From assembly GCF_003113265.1 (NCBI RefSeq), contig NZ_PUIV01000026.1, forward strand, positions 1 to 55,590: DNA of 55,590 nt. The letters run 5' to 3'. Source of the DNA: Methylosinus sporium (GTDB lineage: Bacteria; Pseudomonadota; Alphaproteobacteria; Rhizobiales; Beijerinckiaceae). A model generated the notes under the pieces. The model ran no database searches, was not told the DNA's origin, and saw nothing but the letters and a program-made list of their open reading frames with translations. Positions 25,494 through 36,169 of the stretch are shown in pieces. The translations under genes were made by a program, and so were the position numbers. The stretch's first letter is position 1. Each line of letters opens with the position of its first letter.

Positions 25494-26723
25494 ATGCGAG
25501 ACGAGCGGCAGAGCCTTTCGAGCGACGATAAAGCCCTAGGGCGACTGCGCATCGTGCATGTGATGCGCGCGCCGATCGGCGGGCTCTTTCGTCATGTCGT
25601 CGATCTCGCCGGCGCGCAGGCGGCCCGCGGCCATGCGGTGGGGATCATCGCCGATTCCTCCACTGGCGGCGAGCGCGCGGAGGCGACCTTGCGAAGGCTC
25701 GAGCCCGCGCTCGAGCTCGGCGTCACGCGGCTCTGCATTCGCCGTCTGCCGAGCTGGACCGATCCGATCGTCGCCTTTCGCATCGCCATGGCGCTGAAAC
25801 GGCTCGCGCCCGATGTCGTGCATGGCCATGGCGCGAAAGGCGGGCTCTATGCGCGCCTGCCCGCTCTGCTGCCGTTTTTTCCGTCGCCGCCGCATCGACA
25901 TATTCGCGTCTACACGCCGCATGGCGGCAGCCTCCATTTCGATCCGGACGCGCTCGTCAATCGGCTCTATCTCTCGGTCGAGCGCGCGCTCGAGCGGGTG
26001 ACGAATTTCATCCCCTTCGAAAGCGCCTATGCGCAGAAGCGCTTCGCCGAGGCGATCGGCTTTTCCGGCTCCATGACGCGCGTCGTGCCCAATGGACTGC
26101 GTCCGGAGGAATTCGAGCCCATCGCGCCCAGCGACGATGCGGCGGATTTTCTCTATGTCGGCGAGTGGCGCCGCTTCAAAGGCGTCGACACGCTGATCGA
26201 AGCGCTGGCGCTCATACGCGACGAGACCGGCGCGGCGCCGCGGCTCGCCCTCGTCGGCTCCGGACCGGACGAAGCGGCGTTGCGCGCGCTCGCCGAAGCG
26301 CGCGGCATCAGCGAGCGGCTTTCCTTCGCGCCGCCCATACCGGCCCGCGAGGCGCTGCGAACGGGACGCATATTGGTGGTGCCGAGCCGCGCAGAATCGC
26401 TTCCCTATATCGTGCTCGAGGCGATCGCCGCGCGCACGCCGCTCATCGCCACCAATGTCGGCGGCATTCCCGAAATCTTCGGCGATCACGCGGATCGTCT
26501 CGTTGCGAGCGACGATCCGCGCGCGCTCGCCCGCGCAATGATCGCCGCCGGCCGCACGGATGCGGCGCAGCGACGTCTCGCCGCCGATCAACTCGCTGAT
26601 CGAGTAGCAGAAAATTTCTCTTTGTGTGCGATGGATGAGGCGGTGCTGCGCGGCTATCGCGACGCGCTGGAGGCCGTAGGACATCGCCGCGCCGCGGAGG
26701 CCGTCCTACCGCAGCGAGCCTGA
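25494..26723 (+). CDS. Glycosyltransferase, GT4 family, exopolysaccharide locus
   Basis: A 409-residue GT-B enzyme. The N-terminal lobe has the glycine loop APIGGLFRHVVDLA and DVVHGHGAKGG. The C-terminal lobe has FLYVGEWRRFKGVDTLI, LVGSGPDEAAL and VVPSRAESLPYIVLEA, the last being the GT4 nucleotide-sugar motif in ESLPYIVLE form. It most likely adds a sugar to the lipid-linked repeat unit in the cytoplasm. It lies between the exporter (9-base gap) and the polyprenyl-phosphate sugar transferase (16-base gap). Confidence 0.88.
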   Translation: MRDERQSLSSDDKALGRLRIVHVMRAPIGGLFRHVVDLAGAQAARGHAVGIIADSSTGGERAEATLRRLEPALELGVTRLCIRRLPSWTDPIVAFRIAMALKRLAPDVVHGHGAKGGLYARLPALLPFFPSPPHRHIRVYTPHGGSLHFDPDALVNRLYLSVERALERVTNFIPFESAYAQKRFAEAIGFSGSMTRVVPNGLRPEEFEPIAPSDDAADFLYVGEWRRFKGVDTLIEALALIRDETGAAPRLALVGSGPDEAALRALAEARGISERLSFAPPIPAREALRTGRILVVPSRAESLPYIVLEAIAARTPLIATNVGGIPEIFGDHADRLVASDDPRALARAMIAAGRTDAAQRRLAADQLADRVAENFSLCAMDEAVLRGYRDALEAVGHRRAAEAVLPQRA

Positions 26724-26739
26724 TGAGTGGAGTAGCGTC

Positions 26740-28257
26740 ATGTGTGCTTTCGCCCTACGCGACATAAAGGCGGCGCCGCCCGTCAATGACGACAGTCGCG
26801 CGGCCTCGAGGCTCGCGGAAATTTCCGCCGACGCCCGGCCGACTCCGGCCTATTCGCCGATCGTCCTCGCCGGCCTCGTCCGCAGTCTCGAATTTCTGCT
26901 GATCACCGCGGTCGGCTTCGCCGTGCATCGGCTGCATGTCGCGCCCGGCTATGGCTATGGCGTCGAATATTTCGTCGTCATTCCGGGCATGGCGTTGCTC
27001 TCGGTCCTCGCCTGGCAGGCGTTCGACCTCTATACGCCCGCCGCATTTCGCGCGCCGATCGGCCATGGCTCGAAGCTCGCCGCCGGCTGGACCCTGGTCT
27101 TTCTCGCCGCTCTGGCCGCGATCTTCTTTTTGAAGCTCGACAACGCCCTGTCGCGCGTCTGGCTGCTCGGCTGGTATGCGGGCGGGCTCGGCGTGCTGGC
27201 GGCGGAGCGCTTCGCCGTCTCGGCGATCGTGCGCACGCTGACGCAGCAGGGCAAGCTCGACCGCCGCACCGTCATCGTCGGCGGCGGCCCGATGGCCGAG
27301 CCGGTGCTGCGCGATCTCGCCGCCGCGCAGCAGGACAGCGATCTGCGCATTCTCGGAATCTTCGACGACCGCCGCGACGATCGCTCGCCGGACGTCGTCG
27401 CCGGCTATCCCAAGCTCGGCACGATCGACGATCTCGTCGAATTCGCGCGCCATACGCGGCTCGATCTCGTCATCTTCACGCTGCCGATCTCGGCGGAGGC
27501 GCGGCTGCTGCAAATGCTGCGCAAGCTCTGGGTGCTGCCGATCGACATTCGCCTCGCCGCCCACACCAACAAGCTGCGCTTTCGCCCGCGCTCCTATTCC
27601 TACATCGGCAATGTCCCGGTGCTGGACGTCTTCGACAAGCCGATCGCCGATTGGGACGTGCTGGCCAAATCCGCCTTCGACAAAGTCGTCGGCGCGCTCT
27701 GCCTCATTCTCTTCGCCCCGGTGATGGCGGCGGTGGCGCTCGCCATCAAGCTCGATTCGCGCGGCCCCGTGCTGTTCCGCCAGACGCGCTACGGCTTCAA
27801 CAATGAGCGCATAGAAGTCTATAAATTCCGCTCAATGTATGCGGACAAGCTCGACCCGGCGGCGGCCAAGCTCGTCACCAAGGGCGATCCGCGCGTCACC
27901 CGCGTCGGCCGCTTCATCCGCAAGACCTCGCTCGACGAATTGCCGCAGCTCTTCAATGTCGTGTTCAAGGGCAATCTGTCGCTGGTCGGCCCCCGCCCGC
28001 ACGCCATGCACGCGAGAGCCGCCGAGCATCTCTACGACGAGGTCGTCGACGGCTATTTCGCCCGCCATCGCGTCAAGCCCGGCCTCACCGGCTGGGCGCA
28101 GATCAATGGCTGGCGCGGCGAGACCGACACGCCGGAGAAAATTCAAAAGCGTGTCGAATGCGATCTCTATTACATAGAGAACTGGTCGATCCTGCTCGAC
28201 ATCTATATTCTCGCGCTCACGCCGATCGCGCTGCTGAAGACCGAGAACGCCTACTGA
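26740..28257 (+). CDS. Undecaprenyl-phosphate sugar phosphotransferase (WcaJ/GumD type)
   Basis: A 505-residue membrane enzyme that starts repeat-unit assembly by moving a sugar-1-phosphate, usually glucose, to undecaprenyl phosphate. It has several N-terminal membrane helices, a central CoA-binding-like domain (VIVGGGPMAEPVLRDL), and a C-terminal bacterial sugar transferase domain (from about 305). The last has KSAFDKVVGALCL, GPVLFRQTRYG, YKFRSMY, RKTSLDELPQLFNV and GPRPH, all hallmarks of the family. GGAG lies 8 bases before the ATG. It ends the exopolysaccharide operon. Confidence 0.93.
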   Translation: MCAFALRDIKAAPPVNDDSRAASRLAEISADARPTPAYSPIVLAGLVRSLEFLLITAVGFAVHRLHVAPGYGYGVEYFVVIPGMALLSVLAWQAFDLYTPAAFRAPIGHGSKLAAGWTLVFLAALAAIFFLKLDNALSRVWLLGWYAGGLGVLAAERFAVSAIVRTLTQQGKLDRRTVIVGGGPMAEPVLRDLAAAQQDSDLRILGIFDDRRDDRSPDVVAGYPKLGTIDDLVEFARHTRLDLVIFTLPISAEARLLQMLRKLWVLPIDIRLAAHTNKLRFRPRSYSYIGNVPVLDVFDKPIADWDVLAKSAFDKVVGALCLILFAPVMAAVALAIKLDSRGPVLFRQTRYGFNNERIEVYKFRSMYADKLDPAAAKLVTKGDPRVTRVGRFIRKTSLDELPQLFNVVFKGNLSLVGPRPHAMHARAAEHLYDEVVDGYFARHRVKPGLTGWAQINGWRGETDTPEKIQKRVECDLYYIENWSILLDIYILALTPIALLKTENAY

Positions 28258-28364
28258 CCCCAAAGCCTCGCCGCGGCGCGCGAAGGATCCACGGCCACGA
28301 TCGCGCAGAACTTCAACATGAGCAGAATTTTCCTTATTCTGCTTTAGTTTACCAAGAGAAGCTG

Positions 28365-28739
28365 ATGCAGCGCTCGAATCTTCTCATCGTCGCTTTCGCC
28401 GCGCTCGAAGGAGCGGCTGGCGTCGCTCTCTCCGCCGCGGCGGCGCATATTTCGAGCGCCGCCAACCTCGACACGGCGAGCCGCTTCCTGATGATCCACG
28501 CCGCAGCGGCGCTCGGTCTCGGCGCGCTGCTCGCGGCGAAGCCGCCGCTGGGGCGCTGGCTGACGGGCGTCGGCTTCGCCCTCCTCGCCGGCGTCGCGCT
28601 GTTTTCCGGCGATCTCGTCGCCCGTGCTTTCGCCGGCGATCGGCTGTTCCCCTATGCCGCGCCGATCGGCGGCTCGCTGACGATCGCGAGCTGGCTGGCT
28701 CTGGCGATCTGGGCGCTCGCCGCTCTGCGCACGAAATAG
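28365..28739 (+). CDS. Small four-helix membrane protein (DUF423-like)
   Basis: A 124-residue integral membrane protein with four hydrophobic helices. It starts MQRSNLLIVAFAALEGAAGV and has IHAAAALGLGALLAA, GFALLAGVALFSGDL and an APIGGSLTIASWLAL end. The SGDL and PxGG segments are typical of the YgdD/DUF423 family of unknown function. The frame extends upstream to 28158 inside the previous gene's antisense-like context, but the ATG at 28365 gives the full helix set. It is 108 bases after the sugar transferase and may be in its transcript. Confidence 0.75.
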   Translation: MQRSNLLIVAFAALEGAAGVALSAAAAHISSAANLDTASRFLMIHAAAALGLGALLAAKPPLGRWLTGVGFALLAGVALFSGDLVARAFAGDRLFPYAAPIGGSLTIASWLALAIWALAALRTK

Positions 28740-28847
28740 CGGCTGCGCCGCCGCAAGCGGCGGATGAGGCTATCCCGATCTGGACAGGCGCCGGAATCGC
28801 CCCCACCATCCGCGAGACTGAAAGCCTTGGCGTGGGGGCGAAGGGCG

Positions 28848-29240
28848 ATGGAACATTGGCGCGCGGAGGCGGCGCTCGGTCGGCGCGTGCTCGTCGTCGA
28901 GGACGAGCCGCTGATCGCGCTGGCGCTCGAGGAGATGCTCGCCGAGCATGGCTTCTGCGTCGTGGCCTCGGCCCAGACCGTCGCCGTCGCACTACGACAC
29001 GTCGCCGAGACGCAATTCGACGTCGCTCTGCTCGACCTTCGCATCGGGGCCGAGAGCGTCGAGCCGGTCGCCGATCGGCTCGACGTGATGGGCGCAGCTT
29101 TCGTCTTCGCGACCGGCTATGGCCGTTCGGCCCTGCCGCCGGCGCATTCGGCGCGCCCAATCGTCGAAAAGCCGTTCCGCACCGAGGCGCTGATCGCCGC
29201 CCTCGCCGCAGCTGCGCGCCGCGCCGCCCAAAAAGCCTAA
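28848..29240 (+). CDS. Single-domain response regulator
   Basis: A 130-residue receiver domain with no output domain. The acidic pair is in VVEDEPL, the phospho-acceptor Asp in LLDLRIG, the switch Thr in FATGYG and the lysine in VEKPF, so phosphorylation should be possible. No histidine kinase gene is nearby, so it is an orphan in this window. Proteins of this layout often relay phosphate between kinases. The frame begins at 28764; the ATG at 28848 leaves only a short tail before the domain and is preferred. Confidence 0.85.
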   Translation: MEHWRAEAALGRRVLVVEDEPLIALALEEMLAEHGFCVVASAQTVAVALRHVAETQFDVALLDLRIGAESVEPVADRLDVMGAAFVFATGYGRSALPPAHSARPIVEKPFRTEALIAALAAAARRAAQKA

Positions 29241-29324
29241 AAGACCAAGACGCCGAGACGAGGCTTGTCTCTCGCGATCACGCTCCATGTAAGGGGGGAG
29301 TTGCGTCAAAACGGGTGCCGCGTC

Positions 29325-30236
29325 ATGTCTTCGCGTAAAAGCGGCGATCGGGAAGCTCCCCGTCGTCGCCTCGCCGCCCTCGGCGGCCTGATCTTGAGTT
29401 TTTTCCTCATGGGGCTCGAGCCTCATCCCGCTTTCGCCCAGGATTTTTTCCAACAATTGTTCGGCGGCGGAGGCGGCGGCTATTCGGACTATGGCGGCGG
29501 CTCTTATCCGAGCTATCGTCGCCACGCCCACGCTAGGCGCCATGGCTATGCCCCGCAGGAGCGGCGCGTCTATGTCCCGCAAGCGCGACGGGGCGAGCCG
29601 CAGCTGCGCGCGCGTCGAGCCGCCCCCGGCGGCGAGCCGCAACGCGCGGTCTATGCCGAAGCGGCGGGCGGCGGGCGCTCTTACTGCGTGCGCGAATGCG
29701 ACGGTTATTTCTTTCCCGTCGGCCTCTATTCCAGCTCCAGCGACACGGCCAGCCATCAGCGCGCCTGTGGGCGTCTGTGCCCAGGCGCGCGGACGACGCT
29801 CTATGTGATGCGCGGCGGCTCCGACAATATAGAGGAGGCCGTGGCGGCGCGCGGCGGCGCCAGCTATTCACGGCTGATGGCCTCTCTCCAGCGCAAGAGC
29901 GAAGGCAAGGGCGAAGGAGAGAAGGACAAGGAATGTTCCTGCCACGCCGGCCAGTCTAGTGAGAGCTCGATCGAGGCCATCTATCTCGATCCGACGCTGC
30001 GCCGCGGCGACGCCGTCATGACGGCGCATGGCGTCGAAATTTTCCACGGCGCCAGCCGCTATCCCTATTCGAAGAACGACTTCCGCCCCCTCGCCCGCTC
30101 GCCCGATCTCGACGAACCGGTCCGCCGCCGCCTCGCCGCGATGGAGCGCGCCAGCAAGCCCGGCCGGCCGAGCGTCGAACGTCGCGCCGCGCGGCCGCTC
30201 GACGAGCGCCGCAGCCAGTCGGGTGGCCGCAGATAG
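29325..30236 (+). CDS. Exported DUF2865-like protein
   Basis: A protein of about 303 residues with an N-terminal basic segment and signal helix (LGGLILSFFLMGLEPHPAFAQ). It has a Gly/Tyr/Arg-rich region, a cysteine-containing domain (YCVRECDGYFFPVGLYSS, then ACGRLCPGARTTLY) and a further CSCHAG pair. This arrangement matches the DUF2865 family common in Rhizobiales, of unknown function and probably periplasmic. The C-terminal ~50 residues are Arg/Ser-rich. The true start is uncertain: 29325 has no good ribosome site, and the frame is open from 29265. Confidence 0.78.
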   Translation: MSSRKSGDREAPRRRLAALGGLILSFFLMGLEPHPAFAQDFFQQLFGGGGGGYSDYGGGSYPSYRRHAHARRHGYAPQERRVYVPQARRGEPQLRARRAAPGGEPQRAVYAEAAGGGRSYCVRECDGYFFPVGLYSSSSDTASHQRACGRLCPGARTTLYVMRGGSDNIEEAVAARGGASYSRLMASLQRKSEGKGEGEKDKECSCHAGQSSESSIEAIYLDPTLRRGDAVMTAHGVEIFHGASRYPYSKNDFRPLARSPDLDEPVRRRLAAMERASKPGRPSVERRAARPLDERRSQSGGRR

Positions 30237-30496
30237 GGCGGCAGCTTCTCTCCTTTCAGCAAGATTTCATTTGGAGAGCTACGTGGCGGATGGCGTTCAT
30301 GTGAACGCGAGCTATGCGCTCGAATTCATCCCGTTCATGCTCGGCGAACTCGGCAGAACCGTCGCGTCGAGCCGACGGGGCCGCTGATTTCGCGACAGCT
30401 TTTTCGAGCATGGCGCCTGGTCCAGAACGCGATAATCGACGGGATCGCGCCTCTGGCGGCGCGCGTCGCGTCGAAATGGTTCGATGATCCGCAGCC

Positions 30497-32749
30497 TCAA
30501 TCCATTGGCGCGGCATCGTCTGACGCGAGATCGCCGGGCGCCGGCGGCGCGCTCGCCGGCCGTCGCCGCGGCGTCCGCGACCAGGGCCGATCCTCGCCGG
30601 GGCTGCGGGCGGTTCGCCATTGCGCCGCCTCGCCGGAGAAGCGCAATGTCACAGCGCCCGTCTCCGCCAGCTTGCGGCGATCGAGAAGGATCGGCGCGCC
30701 GCAGCCCTCGGGCGCGTAAAAGGGCGCGATGACGATCGCCGCTTTGCTGCAATCCTCGATCAGCGCCTTGCGATCCGTCACCAGCGCGACGGCGCGGCCG
30801 TCTATCGCTCTCGCCACGCAGCCGAACTCGTCGCAGGAGACGCCGCCGCGCGCGTCCGCTGGCGCTCTGACGTCGGCGTCGGCGCGCAGCCATTGCTCGC
30901 CGACGAAGGAGAGCTTCCCGCGGCCGAGCAGAGCGAGCTCCCCCGAGGGCAGCCGCAGAGCCGCGGCGTCGCCGCTCGGCGCGACGGCGAGATCGAAGCC
31001 CTCGCCATTCGCCGCGCCGAACAGGCCGAGCGCGGCGAAGGGAATGGCCATCGCCCGGAACAGCCACGTCCGCCACAGAACGAGCGATAGAACCGCGAGC
31101 GACAGGAAAACCATCGCGAAAGGCGCGAAGCTCTTGACCGGCAGGCTCGACCCCGGCGCGGCGGCGATGAGCCGCGCAATGGCCGTCACCAGATCGATGC
31201 CGAAGCCGACATAGCGCCAGACCGGGCCGTCGAGACCGAAAGGATAGAGAAAGGCGCCGACGAGCGCTCCCGGCACGGCGAAGAATTCGATGATGGCGAG
31301 CGTCAGCGGATTGCCGATCAGCACATAGGGGCTCAATTCGTGGAAATCGCCCGCCATGAAGGAAGCCGTCGCCGAAGTGGCGCAGAGCGTCGCGAAAATC
31401 GGCGCCGCCGGCCCATGCAGCAATAATTCGCCCGCGCTCTCCCGCCAGCGCACGAAACGGGAGGGTGCGCGGCCGAAGGGCGGCGTCTCGCGCCGGCGCT
31501 CGATCATCGCGCCACGCGCCTCATAGACGGCGACGAGCGCCGCCACCGCCGCGAAAGAGAGCTGGAAGCTCGCGCCGAGCAGCGCCTCCGGCTGGAAGGC
31601 GACGATGACGCCGACCGCGAGAGCGAGATTGCGCATCGACAATGAGGGGCGGTCGAAGAGGACCGCGACCAGCATGATCGTCGTCATGATGAGCGCGCGC
31701 TCCGTGCCGACGCGCGAGCCCGTGCCGATGTCGTAGAGAACAGCGCCGACGATGGCGAGCGCGGCCGCCCATTTCTTGATCGGATAATTCAGCGCCAGCG
31801 CGCGCGAGAGCGCCAGCAGCCGCCGAAAGCCGACGAAGAAAATGCCGGCGACCAGAGTCATCTGCACGCCGGAAATGGTGATGATGTGAAAAATGCCGGC
31901 GCGGCGGATCAGCTCTTTCGCCTCCTCGCTCAGAAAATCGCGCTTGCCCGTCACCATTGCGGCGGCGATGGCGCCGGTGTCGCCGCCGAGCGCGCGATAG
32001 ACCCGCGCCGAAAGATCATTGCGCAGCCGATCGACGGCCGCGAAAAATCGCAGCGACAAAGGCGCCGGATCGGGCGGCGGCATGACGTCGATGCGGCCGA
32101 GCGCATTGCCGACGCCCCCGAGCCCCGCGAAATAGGCGTCGCGCGAGAAATCATAGCCGCCCGGCAGAGCGGCGTGAGCCGGCGGCAAGACGCGCGCTTT
32201 GAGGGCGATGAAATCGCCGGCCGAAAATTTCGTATCGCCGCGCGTCGTCAAGCGAACGCGCAGCGGGACGACGTCGCCCGGCAATCCCTCCGCGCTGGCG
32301 AGGCGCAGGATGAAACGCGCGCCATTGGGGCGCGGATCGAGCTCCTCGACGAAGCCGGTGAGAAAGCCGACGCCCGCGCGCGGAACAATGGGGGCGTCGA
32401 CGCGCGCGGCGCGCCAGACGGAGGCGAAAAATCCGCCGGCGACACAGGCGAGGACGAGAAAGAGAGCGCCCGCGCGATGCGCGCGCGCGAGGAAGGCGAG
32501 CGCCGAGAGGATTGCGAGGGCGGCCGCCGAGACAGCGAAGGAGGGCTCGCGATCGGCCGCGAAATAGAGGAGCGCGCCGGCGCCGGCGGCGACCGGCAGC
32601 CAGAGAAACGGCCGCCGCAGCGAAATTTCTTCGTCCAGCGCCGCGCGGGCGGCGGCCGAAAGCGACGCGACGACGATCGCGAAGGCGGGGCGGAAGGCGC
32701 CTCTCGCCCGATCGGCCGCGCCGGCGACGGCTTTCGCGCTCCAACTCAA
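30497..32749 (-). CDS. comEC: ComEC/Rec2 family DNA-uptake channel protein
   Basis: A 750-residue membrane protein with an N-terminal helix pair, an OB-like DUF4131 region (about 120-220) and the Competence domain of many helices (FHIITISGVQMTL, RALIMTTIML, NPLTLAIIEF). The C-terminal part corresponds in position to the metallo-beta-lactamase domain but has no HxHxDH zinc motif, as in many alphaproteobacterial homologues. It would form the inner-membrane channel for single-stranded DNA in transformation. The start is a TTG with GAGG six bases upstream. It is divergent from gltX, an order common in Rhizobiales. Confidence 0.88.
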   Translation of the reverse strand: MSWSAKAVAGAADRARGAFRPAFAIVVASLSAAARAALDEEISLRRPFLWLPVAAGAGALLYFAADREPSFAVSAAALAILSALAFLARAHRAGALFLVLACVAGGFFASVWRAARVDAPIVPRAGVGFLTGFVEELDPRPNGARFILRLASAEGLPGDVVPLRVRLTTRGDTKFSAGDFIALKARVLPPAHAALPGGYDFSRDAYFAGLGGVGNALGRIDVMPPPDPAPLSLRFFAAVDRLRNDLSARVYRALGGDTGAIAAAMVTGKRDFLSEEAKELIRRAGIFHIITISGVQMTLVAGIFFVGFRRLLALSRALALNYPIKKWAAALAIVGAVLYDIGTGSRVGTERALIMTTIMLVAVLFDRPSLSMRNLALAVGVIVAFQPEALLGASFQLSFAAVAALVAVYEARGAMIERRRETPPFGRAPSRFVRWRESAGELLLHGPAAPIFATLCATSATASFMAGDFHELSPYVLIGNPLTLAIIEFFAVPGALVGAFLYPFGLDGPVWRYVGFGIDLVTAIARLIAAAPGSSLPVKSFAPFAMVFLSLAVLSLVLWRTWLFRAMAIPFAALGLFGAANGEGFDLAVAPSGDAAALRLPSGELALLGRGKLSFVGEQWLRADADVRAPADARGGVSCDEFGCVARAIDGRAVALVTDRKALIEDCSKAAIVIAPFYAPEGCGAPILLDRRKLAETGAVTLRFSGEAAQWRTARSPGEDRPWSRTPRRRPASAPPAPGDLASDDAAPMD

Positions 32750-32969
32750 GAAAAGCCTCGGACTATCGCTGCTCGAATGAAGTCGAGCTCATGCTATATC
32801 CGAAACTGGCGCCGGCGCGAGCGCCGCGACGTCGAAAACGCGCCGCCGGATCGGTCACGAGGCGGCCCGCGCCGAGGCGAGCGCGCCCCGCCCCCCGCAG
32901 TTCCCCCCTGGCCCGCAGCGTGCTAGACGGGCCTCCACTCGAAATTCTCAGGAATCACCAGCCGCGCTC

Positions 32970-34397
32970 ATGTCTCAAGTCGTCACGCGCTTCGCCCCCT
33001 CTCCCACCGGCTTCCTCCATATCGGCGGCGCGCGCACGGCGCTGTTCAATTGGCTCTACGCCAAGCGTCACGGCGGGCGCTTTCTGCTGCGCATAGAAGA
33101 CACAGATCGCGAGCGCTCCACCCAGGGCGCCATAGACGCCATTCTCGATGGAATGCGCTGGCTCGGCCTCGATTGGGACGGGGACGTCACCTACCAATTC
33201 GCGCGCGCGCCGCGCCATCGCGAGATCGCCGAGGAGCTGCTCGCCAAAGGCAAGGCCTATCGCTGCTACGCCAGCGCGCAGGAACTGGAGGAGATGCGCG
33301 AGACCGCGCGCGCCGAGGGCCGCCCGCCGCGCTATGACGGGCGCTGGCGTGATCGCGACGCCAGCGAGGCGCCGGCGGGCGTCGCGCCGGTCATTCGGCT
33401 CAAGACTCCGCAAGAGGGCGAGACCGCGATCGAGGACGCCGTGCAAGGCCGCGTCGTCTTCCCGAACAAGGATATCGACGATTTCGTGCTGCTGCGCTCG
33501 GATGGCGCGCCGACCTATATGCTCGCCGTCGTCGTCGACGATCACGATATGGGCGTCACGCAGATCATCCGCGGCGACGATCACCTCACCAACGCCGCGC
33601 GGCAAAAGCACATTTACGACGCGCTGGGATGGGAGGCGCCGAGGCTCGCCCATATTCCGCTCATTCACGGGCCGGACGGGGCGAAGCTGTCGAAGCGCCA
33701 TGGCGCGCTCGGCGTGGACGCCTATCGGGCGATGGGCTATCTGCCGGCGGCGCTGCGCAATTATCTCTTGCGTCTCGGCTGGAGCCAGGGCGACCGCGAA
33801 TTCTTCTCGACGCAGGAGATGATCGAGGCTTTCGATCTCGAGAGCATTCATCGCTCGCCGGCGCGCTTCGATTTCGTGAAGCTCGAGAATATGAACGGCC
33901 ATTATCTGCGCAGCAGCGAGGATGCGGAGCTGCTCGCGGAGCTGATCGCGACCCTGCCCTATCTCGAGGGCGGCGCGGCGCTCGCCGCCAGGCTGGACGA
34001 GACGCGCAAGGCGCAGCTCGCCGCGGCCATGCCCGGCCTCAAGGCGCGCGCCAAGACGCTCAACGAGCTGATCGACGGCGCGGCGTTTCTCTTCGCCGAG
34101 CGGCCGCTGACGCTCGACGCCAAGGCCGCCGTGCTGCTGTCGCCGGCGGCGCGGGCGCATCTTTCCGTGCTGACGGAAAAGCTCGCCACGCTCGAAGAAT
34201 GGAGCGCCGCTGCGACCGAGAATATCGTGCGCGAGACGGCGGCTGCGCAGGGCGTGAAGCTCGGCGATCTCGCGCAGCCTTTGCGCGCCGCGCTCACCGG
34301 ACGCACCACCTCGCCCGGCATTTTCGACGTGCTGGCGATCCTCGGCGAGGAGGAGAGCCTCGCCCGCCTGCGCGACCAGGCGGCGCAACGCGCTTGA
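32970..34397 (+). CDS. gltX: Glutamyl-tRNA synthetase
   Basis: A 475-residue class I synthetase that charges tRNA-Glu (and in many alphaproteobacteria tRNA-Gln for later amidation). The HIGH-type motif is [14 protein letters not shown] (about 10-23) and the KMSKS-type motif is KLSKRHGA. A helical anticodon-binding domain fills the last ~150 residues with [17 protein letters not shown] and [12 protein letters not shown]. Length and motifs are normal. gltA follows on the same strand after 341 bases. Confidence 0.96.
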   Translation: MSQVVTRFAPSPTGFLHIGGARTALFNWLYAKRHGGRFLLRIEDTDRERSTQGAIDAILDGMRWLGLDWDGDVTYQFARAPRHREIAEELLAKGKAYRCYASAQELEEMRETARAEGRPPRYDGRWRDRDASEAPAGVAPVIRLKTPQEGETAIEDAVQGRVVFPNKDIDDFVLLRSDGAPTYMLAVVVDDHDMGVTQIIRGDDHLTNAARQKHIYDALGWEAPRLAHIPLIHGPDGAKLSKRHGALGVDAYRAMGYLPAALRNYLLRLGWSQGDREFFSTQEMIEAFDLESIHRSPARFDFVKLENMNGHYLRSSEDAELLAELIATLPYLEGGAALAARLDETRKAQLAAAMPGLKARAKTLNELIDGAAFLFAERPLTLDAKAAVLLSPAARAHLSVLTEKLATLEEWSAAATENIVRETAAAQGVKLGDLAQPLRAALTGRTTSPGIFDVLAILGEEESLARLRDQAAQRA

Positions 34398-34738
34398 ACC
34401 GCCTGCGGGGGATGCTATAGTTTGTGCAACGCACAAGACGCCTCCGCACGACCCTATGCGCCGCGCCGCGGCGTCTCGCCCGCCACGCGCCCGGTCCTCG
34501 CGGCGCAGCGACCGACGCAATTCCGCCGGCTATAGCAGGAGGGTTTTGAATTTAAAGCGTTTGACATTCGTTCGACGGGACCCGGCGGTCGCGCGGGCGC
34601 AAAGCGCGCCGCAGATTCGAACGAAGCTCGCTCGTCGGTCCGATCCGCGGGGAAGCGCGGCCCGGGCATGGCGCAGAATATGCTGCGGTGTTTCGCCGAC
34701 AGCCGCAATTTACACGGATAACGCGAGAAGGTGGGGCC
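34398..34738. promoter_or_regulatory. gltX-gltA intergenic region with small inverted repeat
   Basis: 341 bases with no convincing gene. A 6-bp inverted repeat TTGTGC/GCACAA with a 3-base spacer lies at 34422-34436, about 25 bases after gltX. A TTGACA element is at 34561-34566 within a locally A+T-rich stretch, without a clear -10 partner. The region probably holds the gltA promoter and a long leader. Confidence 0.4.
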
Positions 34739-36025
34739 ATGACGAAAAAAGAAGCGTCCTTTCACACCGGCGAAAAAACCGTGAGCCTTCCGATCATGGA
34801 AGGAACGATCGGCCCCAGCGTCGCCGATATTCGCAAGCTCTACGGCGATACGGGCATGTTCACCTATGACCCGGGCTTCACCTCCACGGCGAGCTGCGAA
34901 TCCAAGATCACCTATATCGACGGCGACGAGGGCGTGCTGCTCTATCGCGGCTATCCGATCGACCAGCTCGCCGAGCACGGCGATTTTCTCGAGACCTGCT
35001 ATCTGCTGCTCTACGGCGAATTGCCGACGGCGACGCAAAAGGCCGATTTCGACTATCGCATCACGCGCCACACCATGGTGCATGAGCAGATGGCGCGCTT
35101 CTTCCAGGGCTTCCGCCGCGACGCGCATCCGATGGCGGTGATGGTCGCGTCGGTCGGCGCGCTCTCGGCCTTCTATCACGACTCGACGAATATCGCCGAT
35201 CCGGTCGAGCGCATGGTCGCCTCGACGCGCATGATCGCCAAGATCCCGACACTGGCGGCCATGGCCTACAAATATTCGATCGGCCAGCCCTTCGTCTATC
35301 CGAAGAACGACCTCGACTACACGTCGAACTTCCTGCGCATGTGCTTCGCCGTTCCTTGCGAGGAATATAAGGTCAATCCGGTGATGTCGCGGGCGCTCGA
35401 CCGCTTCTTCATGCTGCACGCCGATCACGAGCAGAACGCCTCCACCTCCACCGTGCGTCTCGCCGGCTCCTCGGGCGCCAATCCTTTCGCCTGCGTCGCG
35501 GCGGGCATCGCCTCGCTGTGGGGCCCGGCGCATGGCGGCGCCAATGAGGCGGTGCTGAAAATGCTCGCCGAGATCGGCACGCCGGACCGCATTCCGATCT
35601 ATATCGCCAAGGCGAAGGACAAGAACGACCCGTTCCGCCTGATGGGCTTCGGCCATCGCGTCTACAAGAACTACGATCCGCGCGCGAAGATCATGCAGCG
35701 CACGACGCGCGAGGTGCTGGCCGAGCTCGGCGTGAAGGACGATCTCCTCGACGTCGCCATAGAGCTGGAGCGCATCGCTCTGCACGACGAATATTTCATC
35801 GAGAAGAAGCTCTATCCCAACATCGACTTTTATTCCGGCATCACGCTGAAGGCGATGGGCCTGCCGACGACCATGTTCACCGTGCTGTTCGCGGTGGCGC
35901 GCACGGTCGGCTGGATCGCGCAATGGAAGGAGATGATCGAAGATCCGGGCTCCAAGATCGGCCGTCCGCGCCAGCTCTACACGGGCGAGAAGCAGCGCGA
36001 CTATCTGCCGATGTCCAAGCGCTGA
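34739..36025 (+). CDS. gltA: Citrate synthase
   Basis: A 428-residue type II (hexameric, Gram-negative) citrate synthase, the entry enzyme of the TCA cycle that joins acetyl-CoA and oxaloacetate. Active-site segments are visible: [15 protein letters not shown] (catalytic His), [10 protein letters not shown] (second His), [14 protein letters not shown], and the C-terminal Asp region NIDFYSGI. The short N-terminal beta domain ([29 protein letters not shown]) is typical of the NADH-regulated type. The ATG at 34739 after AAGGTGGGGCC fits the family's N-terminus. Confidence 0.97.
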   Translation: MTKKEASFHTGEKTVSLPIMEGTIGPSVADIRKLYGDTGMFTYDPGFTSTASCESKITYIDGDEGVLLYRGYPIDQLAEHGDFLETCYLLLYGELPTATQKADFDYRITRHTMVHEQMARFFQGFRRDAHPMAVMVASVGALSAFYHDSTNIADPVERMVASTRMIAKIPTLAAMAYKYSIGQPFVYPKNDLDYTSNFLRMCFAVPCEEYKVNPVMSRALDRFFMLHADHEQNASTSTVRLAGSSGANPFACVAAGIASLWGPAHGGANEAVLKMLAEIGTPDRIPIYIAKAKDKNDPFRLMGFGHRVYKNYDPRAKIMQRTTREVLAELGVKDDLLDVAIELERIALHDEYFIEKKLYPNIDFYSGITLKAMGLPTTMFTVLFAVARTVGWIAQWKEMIEDPGSKIGRPRQLYTGEKQRDYLPMSKR

Positions 36026-36169
36026 TCTTTGGCGCTGACGTCCGAGCGCTGATCCTTTTCTCCGCGGCCTTCGCGTCGAAGATGCGATGGCCGAAAGACC
36101 CTGTGCGCGAGCGCACAGATTTCCGGCTCCGCTCCCGCCATTGTCTCCTCACCAAACGGGGAGGCGAAA

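Noticed and set aside
30283-30387. 34-codon GTG frame with GGAGAG upstream
   Set aside because: Very short, no recognisable product, close to an inverted repeat (30293-30308). It could be chance in this GC-rich sequence.
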